DNA from: Paraplanobispora siamensis
Lineage (GTDB): Bacteria; Actinomycetota; Actinomycetes; Streptosporangiales; Streptosporangiaceae
DNA length: 54,814 nt
Assembly (NCBI RefSeq): GCF_016863175.1
Contig: NZ_BOOJ01000080.1
Span: 1-54,814 of the forward strand
Direction: 5' to 3'
Shown here: positions 50,620-54,814 of the stretch, piece by piece
Layout of the letters: the number at the start of each line of letters is the position of its first letter
How positions within the stretch are numbered: the stretch's first letter is position 1
Program-made: the position numbers and the translations under genes
Notes under the pieces: generated by a model
The model's database searches: none
What the model saw: the letters and a program-made list of their open reading frames with translations, nothing else
Told to the model about the DNA's origin: nothing

Positions 50620-51507
50620 TCAGGCGCCTCTGGCGGGTGAGCGGAACACCTGTTGGGAATGCCAGGAGATGTGGTCGTCGTCGAGGGGCCGCATGCCGGG
50701 TTGGGGTGCGCGGACCGGTCGTCCGGCGAGGTTGAGCACCATCTCCTGTGATGCCCGGTTGCGGCCGACGTACCTGGCGGAGACGGTGATGGTGCGACGG
50801 GCGTCCAGGCCGAGGACGCCTTTGTCGAAGAGCTTGTGGTGGATGCTGCACAGGCACAGGCCGTTGGCCAGGTCGTCGGGGCCGTCGAAGGCCCACCAGC
50901 GGACGTGGGCGGCGTCGAGTCCGACCGTGACACTGTCGAGCCGGCCGTCGTACCCGCAGAAGGCGCAGCAGGACTCGTAAGCCACCAGGACCCGGTCGCG
51001 GAAGGCCGGGTCGCGGCGCGTGGGCTTCTGGGTGATGGGTGCCCCGACCTCGATGCTCTCCAGGTCGAGGCCGACCAGGGCGCATATATCGGGGTGGAGT
51101 GAGGGCTCGAAGTTGGCGTCGAGCAGGGAGCGGGCCAGGCGGGAGACGAGGTGGGAGTCGCCGACCAGGGCGCGGAGCAGGTCGGGGTGGAGGCGGCCGG
51201 CGGCCTGGGTGGCGCGGAGACGGCGGAGTTCTGCACCTGGGCTGCCTGGCCCGTGGACGGTGTCCACGAGCCAGACGCCGTCGCTGGTCAGGTGGTGGAA
51301 CGGGTAGCCGGGGCTGGTGTCGCGGGACGGGCCGTACTCCTTGAGCAGGCGTTTGAGGTCGGCTTCGACGGCGCTGAAGACGAGCGGGGTGCCGCCTTCG
51401 CGCTGGAACCGGCCCAGGGCGTAGAGCAGGAGGAGCGGCTTGTGCGGTGCTCGCTGACCGTTACGGGTCCAGCGTCTGATGCCGGCGATCCGCTCCACCC
51501 AGTCCAC
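50620..51507 (-). CDS. Phosphorothioate-DNA-dependent restriction endonuclease (SBD-HNH)
   Basis: The 295-residue protein has a sulfur-binding domain (about 1-150; RAPHKPLLLLYALGRF, then SPGYPFHH and DGVWLVDT, ending DICALVGLDLE). An HNH nuclease follows: Cys181/Cys184 and the Cys220/His223 zinc ligands surround His201 in DAAHVRWW and Asn215 in LANGLCLC. This build matches the SprMcrA-like type IV enzymes that cut DNA carrying Dnd phosphorothioate marks. No dnd or ssp modification genes lie in the window, which fits an enzyme that excludes foreign marked DNA. The GTG at 51507 follows a TACACT -10 box and no ribosome site, so it is probably leaderless. Confidence 0.9.
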   Translation of the reverse strand: MDWVERIAGIRRWTRNGQRAPHKPLLLLYALGRFQREGGTPLVFSAVEADLKRLLKEYGPSRDTSPGYPFHHLTSDGVWLVDTVHGPGSPGAELRRLRATQAAGRLHPDLLRALVGDSHLVSRLARSLLDANFEPSLHPDICALVGLDLESIEVGAPITQKPTRRDPAFRDRVLVAYESCCAFCGYDGRLDSVTVGLDAAHVRWWAFDGPDDLANGLCLCSIHHKLFDKGVLGLDARRTITVSARYVGRNRASQEMVLNLAGRPVRAPQPGMRPLDDDHISWHSQQVFRSPARGA

Positions 51508-51515
51508 GTTTGCCG

Positions 51516-51521
51516 AGTGTA
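51516..51521 (-). promoter_or_regulatory. -10 box for leaderless SBD-HNH message
   Basis: On the minus strand TACACT is followed eight bases later by the GTG at 51507. No ribosome-binding sequence separates them. Confidence 0.5.
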
Positions 51522-51788
51522 GGCGGATCCCGGCCGGGGCGTCCTGCAACACAGTCGTCCCAGTGGTCTACGGCGATCCGGGGCCGCGGGCGTTCATCGC
51601 TGCTTGGACACGCCGGCGGGATTCATTGATGACGCATTTTGCGGACGGGGTCGCCGGGTGGTGTCCGCAATGTGGCGGTCTCGGCATCGTGGACGTTCGG
51701 ACGCGGGAATACGCTGTGCGTCGTATCACCCAGGGAGTTTTCGTGCCGGCGGCGAAGAGGCGCCGGCGGGGAGAACCAGGGGGGTCCG

Positions 51789-52727
51789 ATGTCGATCGTT
51801 CCCGCTTTCGCGCCGATGTCGCGGGTGCCGCGGAGGAACGGATCCCGGCGGAGGACCGGATCCCGGTGCCGGAGGACGACCGGCATGGCCGCGGCCACGT
51901 GCGTGGCGCTCTCCGCCGCACCGCCCGCCCCGGGTGGGCCGGTCCCGCCGGAGCCGGCGCCCGGCCGGCCCGGCGACGTGCGGGCCGCCGCCTGCGCCCT
52001 GACGCCGACCGGCGGCACCGTCGTCCGGAACGTCGGCGGCACGGGCCGGCCGTACCGGGTCCGGGTCCCCGCCGGGCTGAGCGGGCAGGCGCCGCTGCTG
52101 CTCAGCCTGCACGGCGGCGGCCAGGAGCCGACGGCGCACGAGAACGCCAGCGGCTGGAACGGCTTCGCCGCCGAGAGGAAGTTCATCGTCGCCTACCCGC
52201 GGGGCGGTTCGCCGCTGAACGCCCCCTCCTGGCTGCTCAGCCCGGCCTCCGGGGACATCGCCTATCTCCGCGACGTCGTCGGCGACATCGCGCGGCAGTG
52301 GTGCGTCGACCCCCGCAGGGTGCACGCGGCGGGTTTCTCCAACGGCGGGCAGATGGCCGGCCGGCTGGCCTGCGACGAGTCGGACCTGATCGCCTCCGCG
52401 GCGACGCACGCCGGTCCGCTGCTGACCCTGCGGTGTGCGATGCGGCGCCCGATCGGTTTCGGGATATCCGTCTACGAGGGCGACATCCTGCGGCAGCTCA
52501 TGCAGGGCCATCGCGACGCGTGGATCACCAACGACCGGTGCGCCCGCCCTCCCCATCAGGAGTCCGGGGCGGGGGTCATCGTGGGAGAGCGCTACGACTG
52601 CGCCGGCGGCACCGGGATCTACTGGCGGCTGTACGGCGGCGGCGCGCACCGGTGGCCGACCGGCCAGCAGGGCGCCGACCTCCGCGAGCGGATGTGGGCG
52701 CTGTTCCAGGCCCATCCCCTGCCCTGA
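51789..52727 (+). CDS. PHB depolymerase/LpqC-like esterase
   Basis: The 312-residue protein has an Arg-rich N-terminus with a weak hydrophobic stretch (about 38-52), possibly an unusual export signal. An alpha/beta hydrolase fold of the poly(3-hydroxybutyrate) depolymerase or feruloyl-esterase (LpqC) family follows. It shows LLLSLHGGGQ (oxyanion loop), the nucleophile Ser in GFSNGG, and the catalytic His in GGAHRWP. The canonical HG-x-D-x-x-V stretch that supplies the Asp is not obvious; ISVYEGDILRQL sits in its place. The ATG at 51789 follows GGGGGG. It probably hydrolyses esters outside the cell. A 39-base hairpin follows the stop. Confidence 0.8.
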   Translation: MSIVPAFAPMSRVPRRNGSRRRTGSRCRRTTGMAAATCVALSAAPPAPGGPVPPEPAPGRPGDVRAAACALTPTGGTVVRNVGGTGRPYRVRVPAGLSGQAPLLLSLHGGGQEPTAHENASGWNGFAAERKFIVAYPRGGSPLNAPSWLLSPASGDIAYLRDVVGDIARQWCVDPRRVHAAGFSNGGQMAGRLACDESDLIASAATHAGPLLTLRCAMRRPIGFGISVYEGDILRQLMQGHRDAWITNDRCARPPHQESGAGVIVGERYDCAGGTGIYWRLYGGGAHRWPTGQQGADLRERMWALFQAHPLP

Positions 52728-52738
52728 GGGTGCGGGTG

Positions 52739-52777
52739 CGCCGTACGGGCGAAGCCGGCCGGCACGCCCGTACGGCG
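52739..52777 (+). terminator. Terminator hairpin after the esterase gene
   Basis: Thirteen-base perfect arms CGCCGTACGGGCG / CGCCCGTACGGCG around a 13-base loop, 11 bases past the stop. Confidence 0.65.
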
Positions 52778-52797
52778 AACGCCCGCGGGCAAAGCGA

Positions 52798-52828
52798 AAG
52801 GCCGCTTCCGATCATCGGAAGCGGCCTT
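52798..52828 (-). terminator. Terminator of the tRNA-Pro locus
   Basis: Perfect 15-base arms (AAGGCCGCTTCCGAT and its complement) about one central base. On the minus strand it lies 18 bases beyond the tRNA 3' fragment and is followed by TTCGCTTT. It belongs to the original tRNA gene, so the DNA to its left is ancestral chromosome. Confidence 0.65.
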
Positions 52829-52846
52829 CTACCTGGTCTTGCTGGG

Positions 52847-52889
52847 TCGGGGTGGCGGGATTTGAACCCACGGCCTCTTCGTCCCGAAC
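52847..52889 (-). other. Attachment site: 3' end of tRNA-Pro(CGG)
   Basis: Read on the minus strand, the 43 nt run from the anticodon loop (TTCGGGA, anticodon CGG) through the anticodon stem CGAAG and the GTGGGTTCAAATCCC T-arm to the acceptor CACCCCGA. The 5' half of the tRNA is missing: upstream of GTTCGGG the sequence is unrelated. This is the classic product of tyrosine integrase insertion into a tRNA 3' end, here an att site at the element boundary. An intact tRNA-Pro should lie at the far end, outside the window. Confidence 0.85.
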
Positions 52890-53008
52890 CGCTGCTTGAT
52901 CTTCAACGGAATGTATATCAGTAATCACGATTCGCGTTAATCTGCAGGTAGAAGCCCTAGTCTCGGTGTTGCGTGGTTCTGCTGAATCCCAGCTAAGAAT
53001 GCATGATC

Positions 53009-53027
53009 CACTAACGCTTCACTAACG
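53009..53027 (+). repeat. CACTAACG direct repeats near the att site
   Basis: CACTAACG occurs at 53009-53016 and 53020-53027, one helical turn apart, between the att site and the integrase start. They may be arm-type integrase or accessory-factor sites. The surrounding 52890-53047 stretch is AT-rich relative to the window. Confidence 0.5.
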
Positions 53028-53047
53028 GATGATCAAGGAGGCTCTCC

Positions 53048-54388
53048 TTGGGCTACTCGTTCAAGCGAATCGACTCAAAGGGTGGGGTGCGCTACACGGC
53101 CTGCTACAAAGACATCCGCGGTTCCGTCGTCTCGGCCGGGACCTTCTCCTCCAAACGCGCCGCCGACAAGGCCTGGCAGAAGGCCGAGCGGGAGATCGAA
53201 GAGGGCCGGGTCGGTCACCCGGAGCGCGGCAAGAAGACCTTTAAGGACTACGTCGAACAGATGTGGTTCCCCCACCACCAGGTCGAGCCGACGACCAGGC
53301 AGAGCTACGCCTACACGCTGAAGAAGCACATCCTTCCCCACTTCGGGGAGATGAAGATCAACGAGATCCACCCTGAGCATGTGCGGGCGTGGGTGGCCAC
53401 GCTCAAGGAGAAAGGCGTCAAGCCGCCCACCATCAAGTACGCCAAGGTCCTGCTCAGCGTCATCTTCAGCATCGCAGTCATCGACCAGGTGACCTTCATC
53501 CATCCGGCCCGCGGTGTGAAGGTGCCCACGGTCGCGCGCAAGCCGCGCACCGTCATCACTCCCGAGCAGTTCGACCTGGCCTACCAGGCGCTCCCGGACA
53601 ACGACTCGAAGCTCCTCGTAGAGACGGCCATCGAGACCGGGCTCCGATGGGGCGAACTCTCCGAGCTTCGCGTGAAGGACCTGAACATCCGAACCCGGAT
53701 CCTCACCGTCAGCCGCGCCGTCGTGGAGGTGAACGCGAAGTTCCACCCCACCGGCGGACGCTTCATCGTCAAGGACTACCCCAAGGACAAGGAGTTCCGC
53801 CGCTTCAAGCTGAGTGAGCAGATCGTCGAGAAGCTTGAGGAGCACATCAGGAACCAGATGCTGGAGCAGAACTCGCTGCTCTTCATCTAGAAGGACTACA
53901 AGGAGCCCCGGGCCCGAACCGAGGCGCCGCCAGACCCCGACACGCTTGGCCGTACCGCCCCCAACGACAAGGGCTCCACCTACAAGCACGGCACGTTGAG
54001 CGCGTACAACTCCGGCAAGTGCCGTTGCCAGTACTGCCGCGCCGCCTTCGCCGTTTACCGCGCGAAGCGGCGCGGCGTCGACGGCAAGGACAACCCCCGG
54101 CAGCCGCGGCAGCGCGACACCGATGGCCACATCCCGAACGACTGGTTCCGGCGGCATGTCTGGTACCCGGCGTTGGAGGCGGCGAAGTTGGGCATCCATG
54201 TCCGCATCCATGACCTGCGCCACGCCCACGCGTCGTGGCTGCTTGCCGGTGGCGCCGACCTTCAGGTGGTCAAGGAACGCCTCGGCCACGCCTCCATCGC
54301 CACGACGGAGAAGTACCTGCACACGCTCGACGACGCCGACGAGACGGCGTTGGACGCCTTCACGAAGACCCGCTACCGGTCGAGGTAG
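53048..54388 (+). pseudogene. int: Tyrosine integrase interrupted by one in-frame amber codon
   Basis: One frame encodes a complete 446-residue phage/ICE-type integrase except for a TAG at codon 281 (53888-53890). An AP2-like arm-binding start (1-60) leads into the core-binding SAM-like domain (about 62-150). The catalytic domain shows ArgI at 200 (ETGLRWGEL), His388-x-x-Arg391 ([12 protein letters not shown]), His414 in LGH and Tyr423 in TEKY. Residues 314-343 insert a Cys-rich HGT...CRCQYC module. The stop separates ArgI from the other catalytic residues. Readthrough, suppression or a sequencing error would restore it; otherwise it is dead. The TTG start follows AAGGAGG. Confidence 0.85.
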
Positions 54389-54459
54389 CCGGTCGGCCCG
54401 GGTGCTGGAACACCTGGGCCGACCTCGGTCCACAACCCTGGATAGGAGGGTCGAGTCCC

Positions 54460-54814
54460 ATGGGTGAGCCTACGCCTGGGGCACTTCGTTCGGACATCAT
54501 CATCCGGCGGACCACCACGGCAACCGTCGTGGTGCTCGCCGCAATCGCCGCCGTCGTGAGCTACGGGCACATGCACGAGCTGGCCGTACGGCACGGCGAA
54601 TCGTCAGCGGCTGCCGCCATCGTGCCGATCAGTGTTGATGGGATGATCGTGGCCGCATCTCTGGCGCTGCTCGTGGACTCCCGTGCCGGTCGGCGGGGCG
54701 GCATTCTGCCGTGGACCTTCCTCCTCGTCGGCATCGGGGCGAGCTTGGCGGCGAACATCGCGGCAGCAGATCCGACGCTTGCCGGCCGCATCATTGCCGC
54801 CTGGCCGAGCCTGT
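54460..54814 (+). CDS. DUF2637 membrane protein, Spd-like (partial)
   Basis: The gene runs past the right edge; 118 codons are visible. The protein has four hydrophobic spans, with phrases typical of DUF2637 proteins of actinomycete integrative and conjugative elements (GHMHELAVRHGE, VPISVDGMIVAASLALL). DUF2637 proteins are often called SpdB2-like and are linked to plasmid spread or transfer. The ATG is preceded by AGGAGGG. It follows the integrase gene by 71 bp in the same direction. This placement right after int supports an AICE rather than a prophage. Confidence 0.8.
   Translation, partial: MGEPTPGALRSDIIIRRTTTATVVVLAAIAAVVSYGHMHELAVRHGESSAAAAIVPISVDGMIVAASLALLVDSRAGRRGGILPWTFLLVGIGASLAANIAAADPTLAGRIIAAWPSL

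Noticed and set aside
52847-52889. A functional tRNA-Pro gene
   Set aside because: Only the part from the anticodon loop to the 3' end is present; no D-arm or 5' acceptor strand lies upstream.
53029-53244. ATG frame starting at 53029 before the integrase
   Set aside because: It is out of frame with the integrase, and the AAGGAGG site is placed for the TTG at 53048.

Overview
The window is high-GC actinobacterial chromosome. Almost every gap of a few hundred bases holds a strong GC hairpin or an operator-like palindrome. Many starts are GTG, several genes look leaderless, and the gene content (ECF41 sigma factor, WD40 Ser/Thr kinase, SpoIIE phosphatase, CBM-linked plant polysaccharidases, DUF2637 transfer protein) fits a mycelial soil actinomycete. 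A Streptosporangiaceae-like host is my best guess from gene style; nothing in the window proves the genus.

Layout. 1-2.5 kb: the 5' end of a multi-HAMP sensor kinase, divergent from a GAF-SpoIIE phosphatase. 2.6-8.1 kb: an S9 peptidase, an RlmA-type rRNA methyltransferase, and three unrecognised membrane or secreted proteins. 8.1-10.3 kb: a short Rho-family protein, divergent from an MBL hydrolase. 10.4-14.3 kb: two secreted polysaccharidases, a CBM13-pectate lyase and a CBM2-GH5 endoglucanase, each behind palindromic operators. 14.4-18.5 kb: an MFS transporter, an SRPBCC protein, and an XRE-cupin regulator paired with a BenE transporter. 18.6-28.4 kb: a WD40 Ser/Thr kinase, an MMPL transporter, an MFS transporter, a membrane coiled-coil protein, a flavin monooxygenase, CorA and an HNH-family protein. 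28.35-30.73 kb: a TetR/oxidoreductase pair bracketed by two decayed IS982-type elements. 30.8-39.3 kb: a DUF4429 protein, an aspartate aminotransferase, an ECF41 sigma factor with its carboxymuconolactone-decarboxylase partner, small proteins, a NUDIX hydrolase, and an XRE-cupin regulator with a DHA2-type exporter.

39.2-44.1 kb is a compact quinate/shikimate catabolic locus: an MHS transporter, a QsuD-type dehydrogenase, a QsuB-type dehydroshikimate dehydratase and a TetR regulator. Two matching operators sit in the divergent promoter. 44.2-47.3 kb is a DUF418 membrane protein with a NarL-type two-component pair. 47.4-51.5 kb holds the best immune-system candidate: a 1028-residue PLD-helicase-DUF3427-like protein convergent with a sulfur-binding-domain HNH endonuclease (a type IV restriction enzyme for phosphorothioate DNA).

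From about 52.85 kb to the right edge lies the end of an integrative element. It starts with the 3' 43 nt of tRNA-Pro (an att site, still followed by the tRNA terminator). A tyrosine integrase broken by one in-frame amber codon follows, then the start of a DUF2637 (Spd-like) transfer gene. Most of the element lies outside the window.
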